From Triplophysa rosa (taxonomy: Eukaryota > Chordata > Actinopteri > Cypriniformes > Nemacheilidae), in assembly GCF_024868665.1 (NCBI RefSeq), contig NW_026634404.1, positions 5,933-69,932 of the forward strand: DNA of 64,000 bases, written 5' to 3'. Below the pieces are notes generated by a model. That model did not search any database. It was not told the DNA's origin and saw only the letters and a program-made list of their open reading frames with translations. Below, one piece after another: positions 20,800 through 32,783 of the stretch. A program made the position numbers and the translations under genes. Numbering within the stretch: the first letter of the stretch is position 1; the number at the start of each line of letters is the position of its first letter.

Positions 20800-21942
20800 T
20801 TAACGGCAATAAAAGCATTCGCTTTTTTCGTTTGGATCAGTAACAACAGAAGTTTTAGAACTCCTCACATGTCTATCGGAATTATATGATACAACATTTT
20901 CACGACGAACATTGGAAACAAAGGTGCTTTTATGCGTCAAAATAAATTCTTCAGCACATACTGCCGCCTGCGCAAGAGTCGTTACTTTTTGCTCGTTTAG
21001 ATACACCACAATTTTGTCAGGTAACGAATTTTTAAAATCCTCTACGAGCAAAAGCTCACGAAGTTGTGCATAATCCAAAACCTTGCTGGAGTAGCACCAT
21101 TTATCAAAAAGAGTCGCCTTTTCACGTGCAAACTCCACGAAAGTTTGATTGGCAGTTTTCAAATGAGTACGGAATTTCTGACGGTAAGCTTCGGGCACTA
21201 ACTCGTAGGCTCTCAGTATGGTGGCCTTTAAAACTTCATAATTGAGACTTTCTTGAATAGATAAAGCCGCACATACTTCTTGCGCTTTTCCAACCAACTT
21301 GCGCTGGAGCAGGAGTGACCAAACATCCCTGGGCCAATGCAAGGCGGCGGCAATGCGTTCGAAAGCATTAAAATAAGAGTCGACTTCACTTTCTCTAAAC
21401 GTGGGAACTAAACGAATTTGCTTACTTATGTCAAATTCTGGAGGAGATGGTGAAACAGGAGTAAAAGTCTGTGCACTTGGCAGTGGACTCACCGATGGAC
21501 GGCGCACCCCTTGCGCTTGCAACTCACACTGCCTATATCGCAACAGCTGGGTATCGTGCTCCTGCCTTTTAGCTTCCAAGTCAAGCTCCTTAAGGCGGAT
21601 CGCTAGTTTTAGGTCTTCCGTACTCAGACCAATAAACGAATGTGGACCCAATCCTCCGTCTGCAATCGGCACTTTGGCAGTAGCCTCCGCCGCTGACAAT
21701 GCGTCCTCCTCAGACGGATCGGTATCCTCACCCGGCAGCTTACTTGGGCCTTCGGCTTTTAGCACCCCAGCACTCAAAAGACCCTCCTGTAATACTTCTC
21801 TCACAACTGGTTTTTTAGACCCTTTTGGAATAGAGATATCATAATAATCAGCAATCACCATTAAATCATCTTTCCTACATTTTCGCAAAATCTGCCACGA
21901 AGGTGACTGTTTAAAGGCCTCAACATTGAACTCCATGATCAA
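20800..21942 (-). pseudogene. Gag of the Gmr1-type element (SCAN-like capsid)
   Basis: 380 codons; the likely ATG begins MEFNVEAFKQSPSW (second Met of the frame). An N-terminal helical region, an acidic linker and a capsid-like region (about residues 185-345: FRESEVDSYFNAFERIA, then LVPEAYRQKFRTH) resemble the SCAN domain, which is held to derive from Gmr1-like capsids. The zinc knuckle begins CFYCR and continues GHLIAVC, but a TAA at 20800-20802 cuts through it. Gag packages element RNA. Confidence 0.8.
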
Positions 21943-22041
21943 TTACATACACATATACACAAATGAAATCCGCCAATCAAAACATTTTAACATACTCACC
22001 AGCAAGGTATACTCACAAAAACTACGAATGCGGGAACGAAA

Positions 22042-22059
22042 ATCCCCGACGAGCCCCCA
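22042..22059 (-). promoter_or_regulatory. tRNA-Pro-type primer binding site
   Basis: Two bases inside the 5' LTR, the minus strand reads TGGGGGCTCGTCGGGGAT. This matches, with one difference, the primer site used with tRNA-Pro in murine leukaemia virus-type elements, so tRNA-Pro is the likely primer. Confidence 0.8.
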
Positions 22060-22061
22060 TT

Positions 22062-22763
22062 TTATTGCAACCTCTAGGGGTTGGTTGCAATAAAGGGTAA
22101 AGAGACTCTCCCAGCCGTCAGACCAACTCACAAACCAAAGGACATCAAATTAATTTTCATGTATGTATTGTCCAAAAAATTAATATAATTAATAAACAAC
22201 AAGAATTTGGTTGAAACAAGACAGAATATAAACAGACAGGTCTTCATTTTTAAGGAAAGATAATAAATGTAATGATGAGCTTCAGGGTGACCCCTAGCCC
22301 AAAATAACAAACAGAACAATTCTACAAAGTAAAAGGGAAAATAACTAACCTGTTAAGATAAAAGAAAAATACAGAAATTTAACCTAACTACCTTACATAA
22401 ACAAAGGCAAACGAGCTTCAAACCAAAAAGAGGCAGGTCACCCCTACGAATGGACTTTATCCATTTGTTGCTTGAATAATTGATGAACCAAACAATACAT
22501 TACAAAGAACACGTTTGTGTTGGTCTGTTAGTCTGGCGGCTGCCGGAGCCCTGAGCTGTACGACCGACCCGCAGAGTCGCAAGCTGCCTCATTCCACCTG
22601 CTCTCGGACTTTTGAAAGGAAGCATGATTTGCAGCAACCAATCACCATCAGCAGGGCGAAGCCAGCAATCAATGAGGAGGTGCCAGCGGCAACTCGCACT
22701 GACTGTGGGAACAAAGCGAGAGAAAGAGACAACAAAAAAAGAACTAGGCACTCACACGTAACA
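22062..22763 (-). repeat. 5' LTR of the Gmr1-type element
   Basis: 702 bp, partner of 16507-17208. Followed on the right by AGTG and the Helitron codon TGC at 22768. Confidence 0.85.
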
Positions 22764-22767
22764 AGTG

Positions 22768-23981
22768 TGCATTCCTGTGAATACAGCAGATGTATCAAAT
22801 ATTCTTCCACGAAACGAATGCGATGACAAGTTAATAAGCATCAAACTGAAGCGCAAGTTGACCTACAAAGGGCATTACGAGTACAAGTACGTGCACACTG
22901 ATCGTGTGAAAGACGCTCTAAAATATTTGATCAGGTACAACAAGTGGTACAAAGACATTGAGATTAATGAACAGTGGATCAACTCTTTGGATGAACTGGA
23001 AGAGATTGTTGTTGACGACAAAGAAATGGAAGAACAAGATGTTCAAGTTGAGAAGACTTATGAGGAAAACGATACTGAAGAACAACCCGAGGAAGACTTG
23101 ACTTACATCAAAGAGCAAGGCGGTCTTTTGTCAGATACTTCATTACAACCTGTAGATATCGGTTCAGAAATAATCGATCAGCATTTTCGGGATGTGTTAA
23201 ACGTAGCGCCAGCTGAAGGAAACAGTCCTGTTAGATTGCTAGCTGATGAGACTAATGAAGCCAAATGTTTCCCTATTCTCTTTCCAACCAGCGGGCCAAC
23301 GTTTCATGATGACAGAGAAGTAAGAATCACATTGTCACGAAACCTCAATGCACGAATCCTGAATGCAGATGGACGTTTTGCTCGGATCACAGACTTAATT
23401 TTCTATGCGCAATATTTGTCAGAATTGGATCAGATCCTGTCTAATGTTTCCATTGCTTTACGAAAAGGGTCAGACAAGAGTTTGTTGCAGGAAGTCAGAT
23501 CGGAAGTACTCACAGATCCCAACTCTCTAACCAAAATATTGAATTATGATGAAGGATACAAGTTTTTGAGACCGGTCCGTGGAACACCTCCCTATTGGCA
23601 AACCTCTCAAAAAGACCTGTTTGCACTGATAAGACAATTAGGCATTCCGACCTTCTTTGCGTCCTTTAGTGCCGTGGATCTGAGATGGCCTGAAATGACA
23701 CTATGTTGAATCTAGAAGGAAAAAACGTAAACGTTGATGAATTGGACTGGTCTGAAAAGTGTGGACTGATTTGCCGTAATCCAGTCACTGCTGCAAGAAT
23801 GTTCGATCATAGGTGGCATTGTTTTTTAAAAGATGTCATTATGTCTCCTGCTGAACCTATCGGAAAGGTAAAGGATTACTTTTATCGTGTAGAGTTTCAA
23901 CAGCGTGGATCTCCTCATGTTCATTGTCTGTTTTGGGTTGAAGATGCTCCCAAGTTAAACGAAGACAACGATGCTTTGTAG
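22768..23981 (+). pseudogene. Helitron Rep N-terminal domain and HUH endonuclease
   Basis: Resumes the frame cut at 16506 (GPVV then CIPVNTADVSN). The Helitron N-terminal domain follows, with ECFPILFP-like and [15 protein letters not shown] motifs, and an acidic insert near residues 85-115. A frame change at about 23703 leads to [20 protein letters not shown], whose H-V-H is the HUH metal-binding motif of rolling-circle Rep proteins. The frame ends at TAG near 23979. Confidence 0.85.
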
Positions 23982-24079
23982 ATCAACGAAGACATGATGA
24001 CAGAGAAGTAAGACAACGACGAACGACCTTTATAGATCGTTACATCACTTGTGAGATCCCAAGAGAGGATGACGGTGAA

Positions 24080-25502
24080 TTGTATGAGACGGCCAACAGC
24101 GTTCAAAAGCACAGCGTCAGACATTCTAAGACGTGCCGAAAGAAGAACACAGTTTGTAGGTTTAACTTTCCACGACCACCATCTGGCCGTACCTTCATAA
24201 CACGAGCTGTTTTAAATTATTTGAAAAGCAATGACAAGCATGACACTGCAAGTGCTATTCTGAAGAAAATCAAATCTGCCTTAACGGATTCTGATGTCGT
24301 ATTTGATTCTACAGATGCATTTTTTCAATCTATTGGGATTAATCAGTCTGTGTTTGAGAAGGCATGCAAGATTTGTTCCAAGAAGAAAAGTGTTGTCCTG
24401 AAACGAAATCCAAATGATGTTTGGGTAAACCAATATAACACACATTTATTGTGTGCGTGGAAAGGCAACATGGATATCCAGACAGATGCCTACTCTGTAG
24501 TGGTTTATATTATTAGTTACATCACTAAAGTGGAACGAGATGGGACTGTTGTTGCAACGTGCACAAAACGAAGCGATGAATGGAAATCTCGAAGCAAGAT
24601 CAGCGTTAAAAATGTTGGGAAGCGTATACCTGCACAACAGGGAGATTTCTGCACAAGAAGCGGTGTATCGATTAACGGGTATGCACTTGAAAGAATGTTC
24701 TCGCAAAGTCCAGTTTATTCCAATCGGAACGGATCCCGTGAAGATGAGTTTACCTTTACGCATTCTCCAAAACCGAGATGGCCAGCGTTGTGAAGAAAGC
24801 TCTATTTGGATGAAGAGTCTAGTTGACAGATACAAGAGCAGGCTGCAAACGCAACAATTTGACATTCTGTGTCTTGCCAGTTTTTGTTCGGAGCACAGGA
24901 TATTGTCGTTATCTGAGATTTCTTCACAAACAAAGTCATCCAAAGACAAGGTGATCAAGCTTAACAACAACTGTGGCTATATGATGAAGAGAACTCGAAC
25001 AGAACCTGTAGTGGTAAGGTACCCAAGATTTTTGCCGACAAAAGATCCAGTGAAGTACCATTATTCACTGTTACAACTCTTTTTACCTCATTACGAAGAT
25101 TGGCAGCTGAAGCCTGACAGTTTTAGCACTTACGAAGATTTCTACAATGACGGTGCTGTGAAATGCGGAAGTGATGTGGCTACAGTAAAATCTATTGTCG
25201 ATGCCAATCGAGCACTTTTTGAAAAGGTAAGTCATGTAATGGAAAGAGCTCAACAGCTTTTGGAGCAAGGTGTTGATTTGGAGGACACTTTGGCTCTACA
25301 GTGTCCTGAAACGGAAAAGCAACATGATGAATGTCTAGAACTAAAGAAGAAAAAAACACTTCCTGACGAGGATGATTCTGATGTGCTTATTCCAGATCTA
25401 ATGGCAAACCCTCAAGCTTCATTTACAATTGATACCAATAATGCTGTGATGTCTAGAGACGAAGCATCATCTTTGCTAAGATCGTTAAATGCTGAACAAT
25501 AA
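24080..25502 (+). pseudogene. Helitron Rep C-terminal part with two-tyrosine motif
   Basis: RHSKTCRKKNTVCRFNFPRP is a conserved zinc-binding motif. VVVYIISYITK carries both candidate catalytic tyrosines, spaced as in Y2 Rep proteins. A frame change near 24540 joins it to MGLLLQRAQNEAMNG...EISAQEAVYRLTGM, which runs to a TAA at 25500. The tyrosines would form the covalent DNA link during nicking. Confidence 0.85.
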
Positions 25503-25505
25503 GCG

Positions 25506-26542
25506 ATATTTTACAAAATTCATGGTGTCTACAAAAACTACTCGGAGAAAACCATGAGCAGTTTTACTTGTTTGTTACTGGTGGAGCAGGAACAGGAAAA
25601 AGCCATTTAATCAAAGCAATATACTATGAGTCTTCTAGGCTCTTATCTCAGCTTTCTGAAAACCCTGACGATAGGAGTGTGACTTTATGCGTGTCAACAG
25701 GAGTGGCTGCGTACAACATTGGTGCGGCAACAATCCACAACACACTATCGATTGGTGCTAATGTCAAATTGCCATATCAACCCCTTATCAACGATAAAAT
25801 CAATTATCTGCATTGCAAAATGGGATCTTTGTAAATTCTGATCATTGATGAGGTATCCATGGTGCATCATCACCATTTGTCATATGTTCATGGGAGATTG
25901 AGACAGTTCAAACAAACCGGTGACTACTCTGTCTTTGGAAAAGTGAGCATTGTCGCAGTAGGTGATTTTTATCAGCTTCCACCTGTCAGAGGAATTCCCC
26001 TCTATTCTGATACAAATGGAGTGAACCTTTGGCACAATAACTTTGAAATTGCTGAACTGACAAAAGTTGTTAGGCAACAGAATGCATGTTTTGCTGAAAT
26101 GTTAAATCGACAGAGTTCGCAAGAAGAAAGGGCCTCTAATCCTTACTGACATTAAGATGTTGAAACAATGTGAAACGGGAGAAGCGTGTGACGCTATTCA
26201 TATATTTCCTACGAATGCTGAAGTTGACGAATACAACGCTCAGAGACATAACGAGGCTTGCCCAGAAGCAATCAGTATTCGAGTTCAAGATTTTGTAGAG
26301 TAATGTTGAAGAAAAACATAGATGTTTCTGATGATCTTGTCAACGGTGCGTTTGGCACTGTGGTGCATGTAAGCAGAAGTCAAAAACAGCACGATGAAGA
26401 TGAGTTCGATGATGACTTTCCATCAGCTATTCACGTAGTCGTTGACAATCCAAATGTTGGTAAAACTCAGAGATCAAAGCAGACTTTAACACTGAGACTG
26501 ATTTCTAAGAAATTCTGTAACTGCTCTGCACCTGTAAAAAGG
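25506..26542 (+). pseudogene. Helitron PIF1-like helicase, C-terminally truncated
   Basis: Walker A FVTGGAGTGKSHLIKA, then (after an in-frame TAA at 25832) Walker B ILIIDEVSMV, VAVGDFYQLPPV and LTKVVRQQ. IFPTNAEVDEYN and RVMLKKNIDVSDDLVNGAFG follow in another frame. The sequence ends in CNCSAPVKR, followed by GGTATGTT, which looks like a splice donor. The remaining QFPL/HKVQG-type motifs expected in this family were not found downstream, so the last exon is missing or beyond later insertions. Confidence 0.85.
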
Positions 26543-26548
26543 TATGTT

Positions 26549-26842
26549 ACGAGATTATCTATATCAAACTGTTCAACTTTATTAAACATCAAGATGCATC
26601 TATTTACTTTCATATGTCTAAACGGTTATCAAGCAAGGTCTACCCCCATAAGTTAAAATATCTGCTTTATGGTTATCAAGCAAGGTCTACCCCCATAAGT
26701 TAAAATATCTGCTTTACGAGATTATCTATATCAAACTGTTCAACTTTATTAAACATCAAGATGCATCTATTTACTTTCATATGTCTAAACGGTTATCAAG
26801 CAAGGTCTACCCCCATAAGTTAAAATATCTGCTTTATGCAAT
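26549..26842. repeat. Nested tandem duplication at the Helitron break
   Basis: ACGAGATTATCTATATC at 26549 recurs at 26716 (period 167). Within it a 47-bp unit starting GGTTATCAAGCAAGGTCTAC occurs at 26624, 26671 and 26791. The copies are nearly identical, so the duplication is recent. 26843-27071 holds nothing I recognise. Confidence 0.85.
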
Positions 26843-27071
26843 AATATTTGTATTAGATTAGTAGATATTTGTACCACTGCATTGTCTTTTTGGTTTCCAT
26901 CTATGCCGTGTGATATGTCTTCCGAGATTCCGAGGGTTCCTGTCCAACGTTTCCTAAGTTTGATCCAGTGTTCATCACTCTCAATCCTAATTGCTCTTCT
27001 TTCTGGAGGTCCAAAGCTACATCCAGTCAAGGTTGTTGTACAGTTTGACGTATGTAAATGTGTTGCCCATG

Positions 27072-29385
27072 CAGAGGTGTAAAGAGTACCTGAAAACAAT
27101 ACTTAAGTAAAAGTAAAGATACCTTGCAGTGAAAATTACTCCATTACAAGTTACAAGTCACCAATTCCAAAATGACTTCAGTAAAAGTCTTAGAGTATCT
27201 GATTTTAACAGTACTTGAGTATTTTACTCATACTGAATGTAGGCTCAAAGAAGCACTAGTCCTCAACACTTAAGAGAAACGTCAGTGAAAAACTAGAAAC
27301 AGTTGATTTGTGAGGAGAGCAATCACATTTATTTTCTTAAATCATATTAAGACTGAACACCTCAAAATTGCAACAAATCATGATCGACACCATAACCTAC
27401 ATCTAATCACAAACGCCCTAAGTCTCATTTAAGCTCAAGTGCTCATAAGTAAACCAAACTCCTTCAAAAAGGTCTCTTCAATATAACGGATAAATAAAAT
27501 AATGTTAAGTAGAATTAAAAATCAAAGCCTTTTTGCACTGGACATGCTGGTTTGGGCCTCATCGCCAGCTGCAGTCATGTCCTCATTTCACATACACTGT
27601 TAGTCCTTACCTGCCATTTCTACAGTAATATATTGGCAACACTGTTGCCAGCTAGTTACTGTAGGTGTTTTACAGTAAACTACTGCAATGGCTGTTTGAA
27701 GATACATTATTAAAGAATCTATTAATGCACTTAAGTCACACAGTCTTAGATGAACAAGTGTAAATAACAGATGAACACAATAAATCTGTCAAGATTTCAC
27801 CAGAGGAGAATTAAACACAAACATCAATAACATCTTCACATATTACAGACACCACTTTCACTTTATTTCTGTCATCTGTGTAAGATCTTATTGGGATTTA
27901 ACTCTAGTTCATAGTGGTTCAATTATGTTTTAAGTCACCATTATGGTGATCAGTGTTTGCTTTGGTTGGACTCTTTGACTTTCTTGTAGCTTTATAATGT
28001 ACACTTATACAATAACACTGAAAGGAACCGCAACTTTATGTTTGCTTAGTAACTGAAGATACATCTACTCAACTCAACTCAACTTTATTTATATAGCGCT
28101 TTTACAATTTTCATTGTTACAAAGCAGCTGCACATGAGACACATTGACTACAAGCAAAACAATCAAAGTTGTACCTGCAAAAACAAGAAAAGGTTGAAAC
28201 ACAGAAGACAGACACACCCACACACAAAACACTCCACACACACAACACGCACCAACACACACAGACACAGAGACACACACACACACGGATGCGCACGCAC
28301 ACACACACAACACACACACACACACACATTCAGTGAGGAGCCACATTTAGGATAAAGGAGAGAGAAGCACAGGTAATATAACAGATAATAAATTTATATG
28401 CATATTAATTAAGTAAAATTTAAAATTCTAAAGCAGCCCCCGTCAGGCAGATAGTGCAAAAAGTATGCAACGGTGGGAGAACCAAAACTCTGAAAAATTC
28501 AATCATTAAATAATAATAATATAGCATTTAAGATTTATTAAGATATGTTTGGTAAAGTGGTAACATGTTATAATGGAAAGATCTCTGTCAGAAAATCTTT
28601 CTTTGCAATTGAGACACAATTAGACACTTGACATACAAACCTCATCAAGGTTGACAAACAATCATGAATGAGTTTTGTACTATGTACCCAGCATGCATTG
28701 CAGCATGAAGCTGTTCAGTTGATTGTCATCATTGTTGAGATTCATATGTGGATTGTTCATTTCTCTGTGTCCGACTTATTCTATATGTTAATATTTTGTC
28801 TATATAGTGTGAGAGCAGTTTTGAAAATTGAAATACTATACATTCTTTTTACTGGTTTACATCACTTCATGGCAATAGTCCCACCATATGGTCAAATTTT
28901 GAGCAAACTTGTTTAGAGCACATTTGGGAAGAGTTATTTTTAAAAATTAGAGCTTTTGTAGATATGTGACCTACAGTAACTAGCTGGCAACAGTGTTGCC
29001 AATATATTACTGTAGAAATAACAGGTAAGGGCTAACCGTGTATAAACCGCCAGTGATTGACATCTACCGGATACTGCACTCATATTCATATAAAGACATG
29101 TTGACAAGTTTTTGTAAGTTATGGCAAAATCCACAAGATTGTAGTACCTTCATTGCCCTGTAAGTGGCAATATTAATTATAAGATAGGTGCAATGCAAAA
29201 TGTAATATTTAATTGCATTAGTCATTACAAATGTAGTGGAGTAAAGAGTACATATACTTGTTCAAAAATGTAGTTAAGTAGAGAGTAAAAGTTGCTAATA
29301 TCTTTAATACTCACAACTACAAAGTAGCCAAAAAGATACTAAGTAAAGTAACTAAGTACATTTACTCCAATACTTTACACCACTG
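27072..29385. mobile_element. hAT-like non-autonomous element
   Basis: Left end CAGAGGTGTAAAGAGTAC and right end TACTTTACACCACTG are imperfect inverted repeats of a family common in fish, with subterminal AAGTAAAAGTA-type motifs. The flanking 8-mers do not match, so the boundaries are tentative. Inside, about 70 bp at 27595-27665 is repeated in inverted order at about 28971-29045, containing GGCAACACTGTTGCCAGCTA, and marks a nested element. No transposase ORF. Confidence 0.6.
28190..28330. repeat. CA-rich microsatellite
   Basis: Imperfect (CA)n with interspersed GA and CG dinucleotides. It follows a CTCAACTCAACTTTATTTATATAGCGC stretch of a type common at repeat ends in fish (split here: TTTATTTATATAGCGCTTTT). 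Frames over it are low-complexity and not genes. Confidence 0.85.
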
Positions 29386-29390
29386 AACAT

Positions 29391-30460
29391 GTGCTCCACA
29401 AACTACTATGAAGAACTGCACAACAGATAAAAAAGGTATATGTAAAAAAGTCATTATAAGATTCGTAGACGGCAAACGTTTTCTCTCAACCATGTATTGA
29501 CTCACAAACAATACACTTTCAGCTTTGTGCAACCGTACTCTATAACAACTTGTGATATTCCAAGATCCACAAACTTTGATAATGATTCCCAAGTCCACAA
29601 ACCTCTATAAAGACGTCTACTACTGACAAAAAGGTAAAGTAAGACAACATCTGTATTATGACGAGTTCCTGTCATCGTGATAAAAGTTATTGCATAAACC
29701 GTTTATCATGTGAATGTTTGTTTACAGATTTGTAAAATATACTGCAATGAGAACTTCCACATACCCATCATAAGGTCCTGTGCTCCATGAACTACTATGA
29801 AGAAGTGCACAACAGATAAAAATGTAAATATAATATTATCATTTTAAGATTTCCAGACATCCTAAACTTTCCTTCAAGCATGTACTAACCCACAAACAAT
29901 ACACTTCCAGCTTTGTGCAACCCTACTCAATAACAACTTGTGATCTTCCAAGGTCCACAAACTTTTAGAAAGATATCCACTACTGACAAAAAGGTAAAGT
30001 AAGACAATGTCTGTATTAATAGGAGGCGCTGTCATCGTCATAAAAATTAGTGCGCACACAGTTTATCGTGTGAACATGTGTTTACAAGTTTCTACGATAC
30101 ACCGAAATGAGAACTTCCACGTACCCATGATAAGATCTTGTGCTCCAAAAATTACTATGAAGAAGTGCACAACAGATAAAAATGTATATATAATATTGTC
30201 ATTTTACGATTTTCAGATATAACATAAACTTTCCTTGAAGCATGTACGAACCCACAAACGATACGCTTCCAGCTTTGTGCAACCCTACTCGATAACAACT
30301 TGGGAATCTTTATAGAAGTTTGTGACCTCAGAATAAGTACAAGTACACAAACTTCTATAAATATGTCTACTACTGACAAAAAGGTAAAGTAAGACACCGT
30401 CTGTATTAATTTGAGTCGCTGTCATCGTGATAAAATCTATAGTGTAAAAATTATATTTAT
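29391..30460. repeat. Satellite-like array of three ~360-390-bp units
   Basis: GTGCTCCANNAANTACTATG starts units at 29391, 29780 and 30140. Each unit contains GAAG(A/T)(A/G)CTGCACAACAGATA, CAGCTTTGTGCAACC and TACTGACAAAAAGGTAAAGT in the same order. The units are visibly diverged. No conserved ORF. The array abuts the right end of the hAT-like element. Confidence 0.85.
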
Positions 30461-30514
30461 CATTATTAAACTAGCAGCCAATGAATACATTTTATTCAAA
30501 AGAATGTTGAATGT

Positions 30515-30665
30515 ACACTCTAAAAAATACTGGGTTGTTTTTTTAACCCAACCGCTGAGTTGAGCCTGTTGGGTCATTTTGTTGGGTTATTTTCTCAATG
30601 TTGGGTAGTTTTTTGTGTAACCCAATCGTTGGGTTACCGGTTGGGTCCAACTGAGTGACAGTTCA
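30515..30665. mobile_element. GTTGGGT-type MITE end
   Basis: Starts ACTCTAAAAAATACTGGGTT and contains repeated (T)GTTGGGTTA motifs in both orientations, as in a very common fish MITE. Only one end is clear. Confidence 0.5.
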
Positions 30666-32783
30666 GAGAGTAAACCCCTCCCCCTCCTCGACGCCTCAGA
30701 CAAACTCTACCTTCGCGGGCATTTTGAATCACCTCAGGAACAGAGAAAAAAAGGTATGTTTGAGAGTTTTTAATCTATAAAACTATCACTGTACATCAGA
30801 AAATGCATAAGGATGCAAACTTCGGAGGTTCACATTAGGTTTGAAAAGTACCATTTATCTTAGTTAGCTTTGGTTAGTTAACGTTAGTCTGAATGCCCAC
30901 GTTGTTATAACTTACAGCTTTTGAATAATTAAAACGTCCTTTATGGTCTACATTTCCTCTGAAATCTGTGACCTGTGTGAGTCATTTAGTTCGGTAAGTG
31001 CATCTATATTAGGTCAACACGCGAGCGTCCTGTCAAAAAGCAAACATCAGCTGGATGTTTGCTTTTTGACACGACGCTCATATAAAGAAATCTTATTTTT
31101 TGTAATAAATACTACTAGTTTTCGGTCACGGAACGTAGTTTTAACAGTCTTTTAGACGAGAATGTAGTTGTTTAGACCTTAAATATGCGATTTATATATA
31201 AACATAGTGTTGGACTTTTGAGGCAGTCCTGCATGTTCAAAAATTTGCGCAGAGACGTTCTTCAAAATCGATTAGAAGTTTATTATCAGATGTAAAAAGG
31301 GGTAACAAAGCTTTGGGTTGCCAGACGACCTCCTAACTCCATCACAAGCCAACAACCCAAATTATTCAAAAACACATATATTTATTTGGTATGTGACGTC
31401 GTTCGCATCTTCTGACTCCTCCCCTGCCTTGTAAGGAGTGCTGCTCTCTCTCCACCAATCACCATGCATATCTGCAAAACATCTCTTTTGCACGACACAT
31501 GTTTTGCAACGTGTGGTCAGTTGCTAATAAAGAGGAAGTGTCGTCTAGAGACAGTTTCATATCGCAAAACAACTTGTAAAAATACTTTCAGTAAAAAACT
31601 CAATCATCTAATGCTTTTAATTATGCAGCATTGTTTCTCAATCCTATGATTCAATAAGACACATCAAAACTCATGATTATACTTAAAACATATGCATTGG
31701 ATTAATTCATAACATCCCTTCCTTATAAGACTCTTTGAGTGTGTGTGTTGTTAGTTAAAACTTTGTCAAAACGAGCTGTTCTATTTCTGCAAGCTTGTTC
31801 CTCTTTTTTGTGGTTTCACGAATCCGGCACGTACACACAAACCCTCTATTTCATCTCTGTATTTTTCCACTAGATAAAACAGCAAGCAAACACATTAAAA
31901 GCACACAGCTTAATTATTTAATGAAAGAAAACACTTATTGATTATATTGGTAATTAAATCATACTTCTAACTGAATAATATTTCCACAATACACTAAGAA
32001 TCCTGTTATATGTCAGCAGTGAGAAATATATTTTTATTTATAAAAAATGTTTTTTGTTTATAGTAAAACTAAGTTTATTTTTTATTAATGGTTCTCTTCT
32101 TAAATACTTTTTTTTGGCAAAATATGTAAAGGTCAATATGTGGCACAAAATGTTACCCCAATTAAATAATTGAAAAATTAAATACAAATGTTAACTATTA
32201 AGTTGAATTTTAAGACACCATTTAGTAAAGTGTGTGTTTTATTTATATGTTATGCTCTACATATTTTAGCATACTTTAACAAATGTCTGTATTTAATAAA
32301 CACACAGAATTTTCTGAATTCATTCAATTTATTTATGTATACATTTGTTCCTTCTTTTCTTTAGTCATTCATTCACTCACTACCTCCTTCCATCTCTCCC
32401 TCCATCCCTCCCGGTACTGTGCTAGGTTTGTGTTTTTGTGTGTGTTTTCTTTGCATCTGCTTCTGCTGTGGTTTATACTCCTGGCACCAAGCAAAAATAA
32501 GGTTTTAGGAATAGTCACAAGCATAGGGGGCAAATTTAGATACTTTAACCTATTATTGATACATATGAGAAAGCTCTACCCCCTTTTGAACTATCAGAAG
32601 TCCAGAGTTTTGTGATCGTAGAGAGCGTGATGGGTTGTAGCGTGATAGAAGCGGGAGCTACACAGTTTAATGCTTTATACAGTAAGTGATTAGAAGTACT
32701 TTATAGTATATACGGTACTTAATCGGTAGCCGGTATAGGGATGATAGAATTGGTGTTATGTGGTCAAATTTTCTAGACCTTGT
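30666..32783. other. Stretch without a recognised gene
   Basis: No supported coding sequence. About 31234-31714 begins TGTTCAAAAATTTG, ends AATTCATAACA, and on the minus strand has AATAAA near its end, so it could be a solo LTR. Its flanks do not form a duplication and I rate this weak. The rest is AT-rich. Confidence 0.35.

Larger units (their letters stand above)
16507..22763 (-). mobile_element. Gmr1-type Ty3/Gypsy retrotransposon inserted in the Helitron
   Basis: Two 702-bp LTRs (16507-17208 and 22062-22763) bound the element, and the 4-bp duplication AGTG (16503-16506 and 22764-22767) flanks it. Removing it with one AGTG rejoins the Helitron frame. Reading right to left the order is LTR, tRNA-Pro-type primer site, gag, protease, integrase, reverse transcriptase, RNase H, purine tract, LTR. 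Integrase upstream of reverse transcriptase is the Copia-like order known in vertebrate Gmr1-group Gypsy elements. The LTRs differ at about 23 positions by eye, and several stops and frameshifts make the element inactive. Confidence 0.9.
12713..26542 (+). mobile_element. Decayed autonomous Helitron (OTU-carrying), nested insertions
   Basis: Scattered frames on one strand give the usual order of a large animal Helitron: a basic low-complexity N-terminus, a papain-like peptidase, OTU, a Cys-rich/DUF6570-like region, the Helitron N-terminal Rep domain, the HUH endonuclease, the two-Tyr motif and a PIF1 helicase. Such proteins nick and unwind DNA for rolling-circle transposition. The coding sequence is interrupted by a solo LTR (13129-14208), a full Gmr1-type element (16507-22763), several in-frame stops and at least four frameshifts, so this copy is dead. 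The helicase stops before its last motifs. Neither the 5' TC nor the 3' CTRR end with its hairpin was located. Confidence 0.85.

Noticed and set aside
26549..26842. Possible CRISPR-like array from spaced repeats
   Set aside because: The repeats are a nested tandem duplication with whole units copied, in a eukaryotic genome; no spacer pattern.
13388..26842. Shared 47-bp period in the solo LTR repeat and the Helitron-tail repeat
   Set aside because: The unit sequences are unrelated; equal length appears to be coincidence.
26785..27099. Minus-strand 104-codon ORF
   Set aside because: No domain recognised; it partly overlaps the tandem repeat and the hAT-like end.
28089..28355. Cys/Val-rich and Thr/His-rich ORFs
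   Set aside because: Translations of a CA microsatellite in different frames.
31234..31714. Second solo LTR
   Set aside because: TG...CA ends and a polyadenylation-like signal exist, but flanks do not match and no related copy is present.
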